Of a DNA stretch of 64,000 nucleotides, positions 19,841 to 28,266 are shown in pieces. The notes beneath the pieces were generated by a model that did not search any database, was not told where the DNA came from, and saw only the letters and a program-made list of their open reading frames with translations. A program made the position numbers and the translations under genes. Each line of letters opens with the position of its first letter. Position 1 is the stretch's first letter. The stretch covers positions 372,001 through 436,000 of the forward strand of contig NZ_FMAE01000004.1 in NCBI RefSeq assembly GCF_900094575.1. The letters run 5' to 3'. The DNA comes from Bradyrhizobium yuanmingense. GTDB taxonomy: Bacteria > Pseudomonadota > Alphaproteobacteria > Rhizobiales > Xanthobacteraceae.

Positions 19841-21286
19841 ATGTCCGACTTATTACCCAGCGCGTTGGATCTCGCGCGCTTCCAGTTTGCCTTCACGGTG
19901 GTCTGGCACTTCCTATTTCCGGCCTTCACCATCGGACTGGCGAGCTATCTTGCTGTGCTCGAAGGGCTGTGGCTGTGGACGGGCCGCGGCGCCTATCTCG
20001 ATACCTACCGCTATTGGCTGAAGATTTTCGCCGTCGCTTTCGCCATGGGCGTGGTGTCGGGCTTGGTCATGTCATACCAGTTCGGCACGAATTGGTCGGT
20101 GTTTGCCGACAAGACATCCCCGGTGCTCGGGCCGCTCCTCGGCTACGAGGTGCTGACGGCATTCTTTCTCGAGGCCGGCTTCCTTGGAGTCATGCTCTTC
20201 GGCCTGGGACGCGTTGGCCCGCGCCTGCATTTCGTCGCGACCTGTTTCGTCGCGGGCGGCACCTTGCTCTCGGCCTTCTGGATTCTAGCCGCAAATTCCT
20301 GGATGCAGACGCCGGCAGGACACGCGATGGGAGCGGACGGCCAATTCATCCCCGAGAGCTGGCTCGCGATCATCTTCAATCCGTCGTTCCCTTATCGCTT
20401 CGCCCACACGGTGACGGCGGCTTACCTGACGACCGCGATGATCGTGGGAGCCGTGGGCGCCTGGCACCTGCTGCGGAACAGGATGAACGAACGCGCACGC
20501 ATCATGTTTTCAATGGCGATGTGGATGGCCGCGATCGTGGCCCCGCTACAGCTTCTGATCGGCGATCTGCATGGGGTGAATTCGTATCACCACCAGCCCA
20601 CCAAGGTCGCCGCCATGGAGGGTCACTTCGAGACCGAGCGCCGCGCGCCTTCCATCCTGTTCGGAATGCCGGACGCCGAAGCCGGGGTGACGCGCGGCCA
20701 AATTGCCATTCCTGGCTTTGCGAGCCTCTATCTCACGCATAGCCTTGATGGAGAGGTCAAGGGGCTCAAGGCTTTCCCGAAAGACACCTGGCCGACCAAC
20801 ATTCCGCTCGTCTTCTGGGCGTTCCGCATCATGGTCGGCTTGGGGATTCTGATGATCGTGCTCGGCATGGCCTCGCTCGTTCTGCGTTGGCGAGACGCCC
20901 TGTACGACACGCCATGGCTGCATCGCTTTGCCGTGGCCATGGGGCCGTCGGGGCTGATCGCTGTGACGGCCGGATGGACGGTGACGGAGGCGGGACGCCA
21001 GCCATTCACGGTTTATGGACTGCTGAGGACCGCCGATAGCGTGGCGCCGATCGCAGCGCCGGCGGTGGCCGCGTCTCTGGCGGCATTCGTTGTCGTGTAC
21101 TTTGTCGTTTTTGGCGCGGGGATTGCTTATCTGTTTCACCTCTTCCGCCAGACCCCTGAAGCCGGCGAGCACGGACCGCCACAAGGCCAGCCGGTCCGCA
21201 CGGCCGGCATCACGCCGGCGCCAGCCTTGATAGCAGGGTCAGACACGCACAGAGTAGAGCCGCGGCAAGCGGGGATCCGGCCATGA
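19841..21286 (+). CDS. cydA: Cytochrome bd-type (cyanide-insensitive) ubiquinol oxidase subunit I
   Basis: 481-aa inner-membrane protein that oxidises ubiquinol and reduces O2. Haem ligands by position: His23 (VWHFLFPAF), His189 (RFAHTVTAAY) and Met331 (FWAFRIMVGLG). Q-loop residues Lys255 and Glu260 are in HQPTKVAAMEG; the GRQP box is GWTVTEAGRQPF. The short Q-loop points to the CIO branch (cioA). Overlaps cydB by 4 bases (ATGA). It lies in the guaA-flanked segment, so it may have been acquired. Confidence 0.92.
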   Translation: MSDLLPSALDLARFQFAFTVVWHFLFPAFTIGLASYLAVLEGLWLWTGRGAYLDTYRYWLKIFAVAFAMGVVSGLVMSYQFGTNWSVFADKTSPVLGPLLGYEVLTAFFLEAGFLGVMLFGLGRVGPRLHFVATCFVAGGTLLSAFWILAANSWMQTPAGHAMGADGQFIPESWLAIIFNPSFPYRFAHTVTAAYLTTAMIVGAVGAWHLLRNRMNERARIMFSMAMWMAAIVAPLQLLIGDLHGVNSYHHQPTKVAAMEGHFETERRAPSILFGMPDAEAGVTRGQIAIPGFASLYLTHSLDGEVKGLKAFPKDTWPTNIPLVFWAFRIMVGLGILMIVLGMASLVLRWRDALYDTPWLHRFAVAMGPSGLIAVTAGWTVTEAGRQPFTVYGLLRTADSVAPIAAPAVAASLAAFVVVYFVVFGAGIAYLFHLFRQTPEAGEHGPPQGQPVRTAGITPAPALIAGSDTHRVEPRQAGIRP

Positions 21287-22293
21287 GCATCGACCTCACA
21301 TTGATTTGGGCGCTGCTGATCGCCACGGCCGTGCTGCTCTACGTCGTGATGGACGGCTTCGACCTCGGCGTCGGCATCCTGTTTCCGGCCGAGGTGGCGA
21401 GGCCCGATCGCGATGTCATGGTCAACTCGGTGGCACCGGTCTGGGACGGCAACGAAACCTGGCTCGTCCTCGGTGGCGGCGGATTGTTCGCCGTGTTTCC
21501 ACTGGCCTACGCGACGATTTTTCCTGCGCTGTACATGCCGCTCATTCTGATGCTGCTGGCGCTGGTGTTCCGCGGAGTAGCCTTCGAAATGCGGTTTCGA
21601 GCACGGACGTCGGCTGGTGAAATATGGTGGGACCGCGCCTTCTCCTGGGGCAGCTTTGCGGCCGCATTGCTCCAGGGCGTTTGCCTCGGTGCCATCGTGC
21701 AGGGCATCCGCGTGGAGGGGCGTGCTTACGCCGGCGGGTGGTGGGACTGGCTGACACCTTTCTCGGTTTTGACCGGTGTTGCCCTTGTCGTCGGCTACGG
21801 CCTGCTCGGCGCGTGCTGGCTGATATGGAAGACCGACGGCGCGCTTCAGGCACGCTGCCGCAACTACGCACGCGTTCTCGGATTTGCGACACTCGGCTTC
21901 ATCGGCCTCATATCACTGATGATGGTCATCCAAAGCCCTGCGTTCCGGGAGCGATGGCTGACGCTGCCGAACATGCTTTACGCAGCGCCTGTGCCAGGTC
22001 TCTTGGCCCTGCTGGCATGGCGCTTTCACCGCGCGCTCGCAAAGGGCGAGGATGGGATGCCGTTCCTGTGCGCGCTGGGCTTTTTCCTGCTGTCCTATGC
22101 CGGGCTGGGCATTAGCATGTGGCCGATGATCGTGCCGCCCTCGATTACGATCTGGCAGGCAGCCACGCATCCCAGCAGCCAGTTGTTCCTGCTCGTCGGC
22201 GCGGCGGTGCTGGTACCGGTGATCCTTGTCTATACCGGCTACGTCTATTGGATCTTCCGCGGCAAGGTGCGGCACGGCGAGGGATATCACTGA
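21283..22293 (+). CDS. cydB: Cytochrome bd-type ubiquinol oxidase subunit II
   Basis: 336 aa, about eight membrane helices. LYVVMDGFDLGVGILFP, VWDGNETWLVLGGGGLFAVFP and FRGVAFEMRFR are the CydB signatures; it pairs with the upstream subunit I and lacks haem ligands. Start overlaps cydA, and its stop overlaps the next small ORF (TGATG), so a tight operon of three. Confidence 0.93.
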   Translation: MSIDLTLIWALLIATAVLLYVVMDGFDLGVGILFPAEVARPDRDVMVNSVAPVWDGNETWLVLGGGGLFAVFPLAYATIFPALYMPLILMLLALVFRGVAFEMRFRARTSAGEIWWDRAFSWGSFAAALLQGVCLGAIVQGIRVEGRAYAGGWWDWLTPFSVLTGVALVVGYGLLGACWLIWKTDGALQARCRNYARVLGFATLGFIGLISLMMVIQSPAFRERWLTLPNMLYAAPVPGLLALLAWRFHRALAKGEDGMPFLCALGFFLLSYAGLGISMWPMIVPPSITIWQAATHPSSQLFLLVGAAVLVPVILVYTGYVYWIFRGKVRHGEGYH

Positions 22294-22412
22294 TGCTGCG
22301 TGTGTCTCGCGCCTGGCGGCAGTTGCTGTGGTTCGTTGCGCTGTGGGCTGCAGGTGTGATCGCGCTGCTGGCGATTGCAGTGCCGATCCGATGGCTGCTG
22401 AAGACAGGGTGA
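22293..22412 (+). CDS. DUF2474 small membrane peptide of bd oxidase operon
   Basis: 39 aa, MLRVSRAWRQLLWFVALWAA then a second hydrophobic half ending RWLLKTG. One long membrane helix with a basic N-terminus. The length, sequence pattern and one-base overlap with the cydB stop fit the DUF2474 peptides found behind cioAB-type operons, analogous to CydX. It is short and easily missed. Confidence 0.75.
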   Translation: MLRVSRAWRQLLWFVALWAAGVIALLAIAVPIRWLLKTG

Positions 22413-22519
22413 GGGAGTTGCCGACCCGCCGGGCCGGCCGCTGCTGCCGTCCTGATCGCGCGGAGACACCCGGCGCAAACGTCGGATCTCCGTCACCTAC
22501 GCTCGTGATACGACATCCG

Positions 22520-22540
22520 CATCGCCCCCTTCGGGCGATG
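22520..22540. terminator. Hairpin after the oxidase operon
   Basis: catcgccc-ccttc-gggcgatg, 8-bp arms, about 110 bases after the DUF2474 stop. No T-tract; possible transcript end or processing hairpin. Confidence 0.35.
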
Positions 22541-22570
22541 GTCGAGCTACGAGGTCGGCCGCCCCAGCCA

Positions 22571-22664
22571 AGACCGCGACGCCCATCATCAACGAGGTGA
22601 AAGCCGTGAAAGGGTGGTGTATGACGTGACCAGCAAGCTGCCTGGGACGATTGAGTGGGAGTAG
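22571..22664 (+). pseudogene. Diverged duplicate of the guaA 3' end (island boundary)
   Basis: 94 bases align with guaA 18796-18890 with about a dozen differences and one single-base gap, including the exact stretches gtgaccagcaagc and gagtgggagt and a stop codon at the same place (TAG instead of TGA). The gap breaks the frame, so this is a non-functional guaA tail. Such displaced guaA 3' ends are what island integration at guaA leaves behind. No integrase gene is visible between the copies. Confidence 0.85.
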
Positions 22665-22726
22665 GGAACCTTCTCGCTGGTGGGAACTGATTTGCACATT
22701 GAATACGCTGCCGACTTTGCTGCTGT

Positions 22727-24370
22727 TCAGGCAGAGGCGGCACTCTTCTTTCCAGCGCCGCTGAATTCAAGGATGCTTTTAGCTAGCTCTTCGACGGCCT
22801 TCTTGTTGTTCTGTGCCCAAATAGTGGTAAAGGCTAAGCTCACTGTTTGTGCGGGTATAAGCCCTAACTTCGCGCCGAGTTGCGAAAAAAGCAAATGCGT
22901 GTCCTTGTTTGATAAACGAACCTGTTTGCACGCATCCAAAACTCGATCACTTTCAGCAAATTCTTGGAGAAGGGCGACGGACAATTTACCACCGATCGCT
23001 GGCCATGCTTCAACGCAGCTGTCGAATACAAATGCTTCCGGTGCGTTGCCTGGAAGACGAAACACACCGTTAGAAAGGTTCTCGTCTTGCTTGGAATCCC
23101 CGTCTATCACGCACACCGAAGGCACAGTTATTGCTGGATTGGTATTGTGATAGCTGTTCATCGAGACCGCTGCGCCATCGCCAGCCATCGCGTGAACCTG
23201 AAAGTGCTCGATAGGACGATTCGCGCCCTGCCGAAGAATCGATTCCACCCAAATTTTCGCGAAATCGTCCTCAACAAAAACGACGGATGACGTTTCGATC
23301 TGCCCGGTAATTGCCCGCAGGGATGCGATATCCAGTTTGCCTTGAAACAATTTGTCCTTCGTTGCCGCCCAGATAGCCTTACTTGGTAGAGGTTGGAGAG
23401 CTTCATTCGAATGTGTTGTGAAGATTACCTGGATCTTTTTGCGCTCTGCGGCCCAGATCAGGTACTCCACCAGTCGAATCGTGGCCACAGGATGCAAGCC
23501 GTTTTCGATCTCCTCTATCAAGACCAGCGTTTGATCTTCTGCAGTTTCGATCGCGGCAACCATGCGAATAATGCTCGATTCTCCAGCGCCAAAGTGAAAT
23601 TCCGAGTACTGGACGCCATTCGTTGTTTGTCCCGTTAATAGCGTTACGTCGCCAGAGGCGTGAATCTTCAGCTGCTTGAACCCGCTAACATCTTTATCTA
23701 GAATTCGAGAGACGGCTTGGTTTAGGTCCTGCGAGAATCCAACTATTTGGCTGTCTGGGACAGAGAATTTCCGGGATGTGCAGCTGAGAAGCTCTCTTCG
23801 CTCGCTTGCAGGCACGGTTCGCGAAACGCCAAAGACGAGGACCTGCCTATCCATGGCGTCGCGATTCCACTTAAGGCTCTTAAAGCTAGCGGTTCGCCGG
23901 ATATGATCTTTCGGAGCAACTTTTCGATTAGTGAGCTCGTACTCTATCGACCAGTCCTGCATGCGGGCGTCGTACTTCCCACTCTTTGAAAAGAAAGTAC
24001 GAGGTGCAACGTCCTTGTAGATGATGCCGGCGGCGCCTAGGACGGTCGTTTTGCCGCCGCCATTCGGGCCGATGATTGCAGTGACAGGAAAGTCGAACGA
24101 GATGGGTTCATCGCTAAAACCGCGAACCTTCTTCAGTACCATTTTGGCGAGGTACTGACCATAGTTCCTCTCTCTTGCCTTATCCAATAGTGCATTGATT
24201 GTGCTGTCGCGCACTTCGCTTTTAAACACAGCTAGGTACTTTCCAATCATTGAGCCGATAAGTTGAACCGTGCAGAGCGGTACTAGGCCCCCACATTCCA
24301 AATGTGTTTGGTAGAATCTCTCCGCCAAGCCCAATCCGCCAAAGCAAAAACTATTTGAGATAGCTTTCAA
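22727..24370 (-). CDS. OLD-like ATP-dependent nuclease (ABC-type ATPase plus TOPRIM)
   Basis: Up to 547 aa. N-terminal ABC/SMC-type ATPase: Walker A GPNGGGKTT (101-109), signature-like FGAGESS (260-266), Walker B TLVLIEEIE (281-289), H-loop His320 in IFTTHSNE. C-terminal TOPRIM-like half: Glu367 in VVFVEDDF and Asp423/Asp425 in CVIDGDSK. This is the OLD plan used by several phage-defence proteins (GajA, OLD, PARIS-type). Start: TTG 24370 is the longest; ATG 24250 (MIGKYLAV) is a good alternative. It follows its partner gene by 10 bases. GC is clearly lower than in the flanks. Confidence 0.82.
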   Translation of the reverse strand: MKAISNSFCFGGLGLAERFYQTHLECGGLVPLCTVQLIGSMIGKYLAVFKSEVRDSTINALLDKARERNYGQYLAKMVLKKVRGFSDEPISFDFPVTAIIGPNGGGKTTVLGAAGIIYKDVAPRTFFSKSGKYDARMQDWSIEYELTNRKVAPKDHIRRTASFKSLKWNRDAMDRQVLVFGVSRTVPASERRELLSCTSRKFSVPDSQIVGFSQDLNQAVSRILDKDVSGFKQLKIHASGDVTLLTGQTTNGVQYSEFHFGAGESSIIRMVAAIETAEDQTLVLIEEIENGLHPVATIRLVEYLIWAAERKKIQVIFTTHSNEALQPLPSKAIWAATKDKLFQGKLDIASLRAITGQIETSSVVFVEDDFAKIWVESILRQGANRPIEHFQVHAMAGDGAAVSMNSYHNTNPAITVPSVCVIDGDSKQDENLSNGVFRLPGNAPEAFVFDSCVEAWPAIGGKLSVALLQEFAESDRVLDACKQVRLSNKDTHLLFSQLGAKLGLIPAQTVSLAFTTIWAQNNKKAVEELAKSILEFSGAGKKSAASA

Positions 24371-24380
24371 TTGAATGAGG

Positions 24381-25433
24381 TCATGTGTCGTTCTTTTCTG
24401 GCTTACTTGGCCGTCTAGGAAGTATCAGTCGGTTCGGTTTTTGAGGAGCTGAACTGGCTTCTGGCTCTTCGGCCTCCTCACAAATCGTCTGGAGCTTGCG
24501 CAAAAGGCTTTGCGGTTGTTTCAGCAGGGCCTGGTTTTTCTCTACCGCACGCAGTTCCACAGGCGACAGCGTCCTGACGATGATGTCGTCGCCGTTTTTC
24601 AATAGCAGAATGTTCCCTGCCTGAATGCACGCCTTGTCTGAATTGTTAAGGGCTTTCATAAGAGTAGCAATGGCGGTTGCGTGATCCTTGTTAGCTGCAG
24701 CTTGAGGCTTGTCTAGTAGGGCTATTTCCGCGGCGCGCTCAAGCTTTTGAAGCCGTTCGGCCACGTCTTCTTGGGTGGCCATGTCTTTGGTGCGCGCCCA
24801 AAAGCGCTTCCACCACGATCCACTTTCTTCTGGAAGATCAGTATCCTTCTCAAAGGAAAGCTCGCCAAGGGTTGCTACTACGGCGTCGATGATCGCCTGG
24901 TGAGTTTCATCGCCCGCCGGTTCGGATAGATAGATGCGAATCGGTATTGTACGTTGAGTACGTAGCTCTTCAGGCTTGATGCCGATCGAAAGGCCCCATT
25001 CAAATGTCTTCAAGTCGTCCGCAACGTCGGATAAAGACAGCAGTACGTTGTGACGAGTGATTTCATCTTCGAACGAAAGGTCGTTCAAGCGCTCACGGAC
25101 TTCAGCAAACCGCCTGTCTGTCTCTCGTTCTATTCGATCGAGGCGCTCAGATAAGCGCCCGTATATGCTATCGCCAATCTCTTGCATACCTTTGGTTCGT
25201 CGCCCAAGTGAGCCTCGCCGAAGGGAAGAGCGCAGTCGTGCGAAGATGAAGTGTGGAGGGAACGGCAACCGAGAAAAAAGTTCGCTGCGTTCAAAAAGTC
25301 TCTCTTCAAGCGTGCGGAGTAATGGATCAAGGAAGGGCTCCAGATCATCCGAATCTACATTGGTATGATCCGCGACCAAAAGTGTGGCGAGTAGCAAAAG
25401 GAGATCATCGTTGTATTCTTGAGAAGGTGCCAT
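24381..25433 (-). CDS. Coiled-coil partner protein of OLD-like module, unknown family
   Basis: 350 aa, soluble. An N-terminal helical part (residues 1-80, LLLLLATLLVADHTNVDSDD...), a charged coiled coil around 90-125 (RLSERLDRIERETDRRFAEV), a small alpha/beta part with IPIRIYLSEPAGD and AIIDAVVATLGELSFE (about 160-205), the linker GSWWKRFWARTK and a helical C-terminal half with VAERLQKLERAAEIALL. The C-terminal pattern resembles domains I have seen next to NTPases in conflict systems, but I cannot name it. First gene of the two-gene module; AT-richer than the surroundings. Confidence 0.7.
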   Translation of the reverse strand: MAPSQEYNDDLLLLLATLLVADHTNVDSDDLEPFLDPLLRTLEERLFERSELFSRLPFPPHFIFARLRSSLRRGSLGRRTKGMQEIGDSIYGRLSERLDRIERETDRRFAEVRERLNDLSFEDEITRHNVLLSLSDVADDLKTFEWGLSIGIKPEELRTQRTIPIRIYLSEPAGDETHQAIIDAVVATLGELSFEKDTDLPEESGSWWKRFWARTKDMATQEDVAERLQKLERAAEIALLDKPQAAANKDHATAIATLMKALNNSDKACIQAGNILLLKNGDDIIVRTLSPVELRAVEKNQALLKQPQSLLRKLQTICEEAEEPEASSAPQKPNRLILPRRPSKPEKNDT

Positions 25434-25659
25434 CGTTTGATTCCAGCTATCCTGAGTATGATAGCAGCAGGTTGTGAGGGCGCATAGGACATAACAAAAG
25501 TAGAGAGCGACGAAACTGATTCCGCACGCTGGTGTCGAGGCGAGGCGAGAGTAGAGTATAGGAAGTCATAATCAACGCAGAACGATAGACCACCCCAGCA
25601 TGCAACACCGGCCATGCATGCTGACTTCTATGCTAGGATCTTTGTCTCGGAGCAGCTGC
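25434..25659. other. AT-rich spacer without a gene
   Basis: Between the divergent start of the two-gene module and the serine hydrolase. It must contain both promoters; no clear -35/-10 pair, terminator or guaA-like repeat was recognised. In-frame extension of the hydrolase into this part looks non-coding. Confidence 0.5.
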
Positions 25660-26919
25660 ATGTCCATCGCCACAACCCTCAGCCACCAGTCCGCACCCCC
25701 CATCGAATCCGACCCCGAAACCCTCGGCTGGATGCGCGGCTTTCCGCCGTCGCCCGACCGCCTCATCACCTTCCAGGACGGCTCGTTCCGCAGCTTCCCA
25801 GAACTGCGCTGGGCCTGGTGCAACATCCGCCAGCTGGTGCCCACGGTGAACGTCTGGCGCGGGGCGGGGCCGGCATCACCGCTGCCGCGTGCGGAGCAGG
25901 ACATCGGCGCGGTCGCCTCGACCACGATGGACGGCCGGCCCATGACTTTCGAGAAGATGCTGGAGGAGACCTACACCGACGGCATCGCGGTGCTGCATCG
26001 GGGCAGGCTGATCTATGAGCGCTATTTCGGCGCCTTGAAGCCGCACAAGCCGCATATCGGCATGTCCGTGACGAAGTCGTTCACCGGCGTGCTCGCGGGG
26101 ATTCTGGTCGCCGAGGGCAGGATCGACCCGCAGGCGCCCGTCACGGACTATGTGCCGGAGCTGAAGCCAAGCGCGTTCGGCGATGCGCGTGTGCACGAGG
26201 TCATGGATATGACCACGGGGCTCGCCTACACCGAAATCTACACCGACAAGAATTCCGACGTGTGGGGCCTGCGGCGCGCCAACGGCATGGCGCCGATCCC
26301 CCCGGGCTATGACGGCCCCACCACCATCTTCGATTTCCTCATCGCGCAGAAGAAGCAGGGCGAGCATGGCAAGGCCTTTGCCTACAAGACCGTCAACACC
26401 GACGTACTGGCGTGGATCATCAGGCGCGCCAGCGGCATGACCCTGTCCGACTTCCTGTCGGAACGCATCTGGCAGCCGATTGGCGCGGAGGAGGACGCGT
26501 ACTACCACGTCGACCGCATCGGCACCGAGAGCGGCGGCGGTGGCCTCTCCACCACGTTGCGCGATCTCGCCCGCTTCGGCGAGACCATGCGCAATCACGG
26601 CCGCTTCAACGGCCGCCAGATCGTGCCGTCGCAAGTAGTCGAGGACATCGCGCGCGGCGGCGATCCCGAAAAATTCAAGCCGGCCGGCTACACCACGCTG
26701 CCGGGTGCCTCCTACCGCAATCAATGGTGGGTGACGCACAACGCGCACGGCGCCTACATGGCGCGCGGCGTCTACGGCCAGGGCATCTACATCGATCCCA
26801 AGGCCGAAATGGTGATCGCACGCTACGCCTCGCATCCGATGGCGGGTAACGCCGCCAACGATCCCGTGACGCTGCCGGCCTACATGGCGCTGGCGAAGGC
26901 GCTAGTGACGGGCGGGTAG
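25660..26919 (+). CDS. Beta-lactamase-fold serine hydrolase (class C-like esterase)
   Basis: 419 aa from MSIATTLSHQ. The SxxK motif is SVTK in IGMSVTKSFTGVLAG; the tyrosine motif is FAYKTVNTDVLAW; the third motif region is MARGVYGQGIYI. Substrate may be a 6-aminohexanoate-dimer-like amide or an ester. No signal peptide, so cytoplasmic. Its last 30 bases are repeated at 27034-27063, on the far side of a dispersed palindrome. Confidence 0.85.
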   Translation: MSIATTLSHQSAPPIESDPETLGWMRGFPPSPDRLITFQDGSFRSFPELRWAWCNIRQLVPTVNVWRGAGPASPLPRAEQDIGAVASTTMDGRPMTFEKMLEETYTDGIAVLHRGRLIYERYFGALKPHKPHIGMSVTKSFTGVLAGILVAEGRIDPQAPVTDYVPELKPSAFGDARVHEVMDMTTGLAYTEIYTDKNSDVWGLRRANGMAPIPPGYDGPTTIFDFLIAQKKQGEHGKAFAYKTVNTDVLAWIIRRASGMTLSDFLSERIWQPIGAEEDAYYHVDRIGTESGGGGLSTTLRDLARFGETMRNHGRFNGRQIVPSQVVEDIARGGDPEKFKPAGYTTLPGASYRNQWWVTHNAHGAYMARGVYGQGIYIDPKAEMVIARYASHPMAGNAANDPVTLPAYMALAKALVTGG

Positions 26920-27031
26920 GGTGGATTAGCCTGCGGTTGCGCGAAGCGCAGCCCGCCGGCGTAATCCACCATCTCTCGCCGCGCCGTGTCGGCAATGGCG
27001 GATTACGCCTTCGGCTAATCCGCCCTACGAG
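26917..27031. repeat. Dispersed palindrome, family R2 copy 1, with duplicated flank
   Basis: Starts tagggtggattagcc and ends ggctaatccgccctacga; inner gcgtaatccaccatc / ggcggattacgcc. Immediately after it, bases 27034-27063 repeat the end of the preceding gene (26892-26921) with 26 of 30 matches. Other R2 copies are at 28690-28796 and 63740-63880. Confidence 0.8.
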
Positions 27032-27079
27032 CCGGCGAAGGCGCTGATGCCCGGCGGGTAGGGCGTCGCAGCTCGTGCC

Positions 27080-27430
27080 TCACTCATGCGCCTCCTGCCA
27101 ATGCGGATAGGTGACATAGGCGGTGACGGCGCCTTGCTCGTGCGAGCGGATCGTGACCGTCTCGCCCTTCGGCATATGGACGATCTCGCCGGGCCCCGCG
27201 GTCACGGTGCTGCCGTCGCTCGTGACCGACAGCTTCCCTTCGAGGACGATCATGACATCGTCGACCTTCATCGTCTCCTTGAGATTTTGGTTCGGCGCGT
27301 AGCGGCCGAAGCCGATCGTGATAGGTCCGCCGTGGCGCTGGTCGACCAAGTTGGCGACGAAGATATCGCCGTCCTGTCCCGGTGAGCGCTCGAGCGAGGC
27401 GTCGGCGATGGCGAATTTGCGAACTTTCAT
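27080..27430 (-). CDS. Small cupin, EutQ-like
   Basis: 116 aa: GRYAPNQNLKETMKVDDVMIV (cupin motif 1 region), LEGKLSVTSDGSTVTAGPGEIVHMPKGETVTIRS (motif 2) and ending YPHWQEAHE. The first metal-binding histidines are replaced, as in EutQ-type cupins. Start MKVRKFA selected; the 12 upstream codons lack a ribosome site. Divergent from the SRPBCC gene with the ArsR-type operator between them. Confidence 0.78.
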   Translation of the reverse strand: MKVRKFAIADASLERSPGQDGDIFVANLVDQRHGGPITIGFGRYAPNQNLKETMKVDDVMIVLEGKLSVTSDGSTVTAGPGEIVHMPKGETVTIRSHEQGAVTAYVTYPHWQEAHE

Positions 27431-27532
27431 GAGGTCATTCCGTCTTGTGGGGCTGGGGGAGGGCACCGATAGACGCCGTGGCCGTTGTTTGGTTCCGCCT
27501 CGCGGGCGGTTTGACGCAGCGGAACGTCGCGC

Positions 27533-27554
27533 AATATAAGTATTGACTTATATT
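27533..27554. promoter_or_regulatory. Candidate ArsR-type operator
   Basis: Perfect 8-bp arms aatataag-tattga-cttatatt in a GC-rich neighbourhood, between the cupin and the SRPBCC-arsR operon. AT-rich interrupted palindromes of this size are typical for ArsR/SmtB regulators, one of which is encoded at 28266. Confidence 0.6.
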
Positions 27555-27603
27555 AGTCGCGATCGATATTTGTTCGGCGGATGAACCACAGGGAGAACCG
27601 AAA

Positions 27604-28266
27604 ATGCAGATCGACGTCGCCAGGGTCTTGGGGCTTGTGACGCGCTCGGTGAGGAGCTTGGAGAGAGACGGCAAGCCGGCTAGCGCGGTGACGCTAACGC
27701 GGCTCTACGACACCAGCGTCGACGATCTCTGGGACGCCGTGACCAGCAGGGAGCGGATCCCGCGCTGGTTTGCGCCGGTCGAGGGCGACCTCCGGCTCGG
27801 CGGACGCTACCAGGTCAAGGGCAATGCCGGCGGCACCATCACGTCCTGCACGCCGCCCACCCATTTCGCCGCGACCTGGGAATTCGGCGGCGCCACGAGC
27901 TGGATCGACGTCAGCCTGAAAGCCGAGCGGAGCCAGGCGCGCCTGACGCTTGAGCACACCGCGATCATCGAGGATCATTGGAATCAGTTCGGTCCGGGTG
28001 CGGTCGGTATCGGTTGGGACCTCGCGCTTGCGGGACTTGAGCGATATCTTGCGACCGGGGCATCGGTCGATCATGAAACGGCGGAGGCGTGGATGGTCTC
28101 GCCCGAGGGCAAGGACTTCATGACGACGAGCGGCGAATATTGGCGTGCGGCGCATGTCGCAAGCGGGGTCGATCCTGACGAGGCGAAGCAGCGCTCGGAC
28201 CGCACCATCGCATTCTATCGCGGCGAGATGCCGCCCGACATCGTTCATCCCGGCACCGGAAGCTGA
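27604..28266 (+). CDS. SRPBCC (AHSA1-like) domain protein
   Basis: 220 aa. START/Bet v1-like hydrophobic-cavity fold: LTRLYDTSVDDLWDAVTSRERIPRWFAPV is the classical AHSA1 entry, followed by GDLRLGGRYQVKG, TSCTPPTHFAATWEF and a C-terminal QFGPGAVGIGWDLALAGLERYL helix. It likely binds a small hydrophobic ligand. Its stop and the start of the ArsR gene share one base (TGATG). Confidence 0.87.
   Translation: MQIDVARVLGLVTRSVRSLERDGKPASAVTLTRLYDTSVDDLWDAVTSRERIPRWFAPVEGDLRLGGRYQVKGNAGGTITSCTPPTHFAATWEFGGATSWIDVSLKAERSQARLTLEHTAIIEDHWNQFGPGAVGIGWDLALAGLERYLATGASVDHETAEAWMVSPEGKDFMTTSGEYWRAAHVASGVDPDEAKQRSDRTIAFYRGEMPPDIVHPGTGS

Noticed and set aside
18890..25660. Integrase or transposase for the guaA-linked segment
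   Set aside because: Looked for tyrosine-recombinase, resolvase and DDE patterns on both strands; none found.
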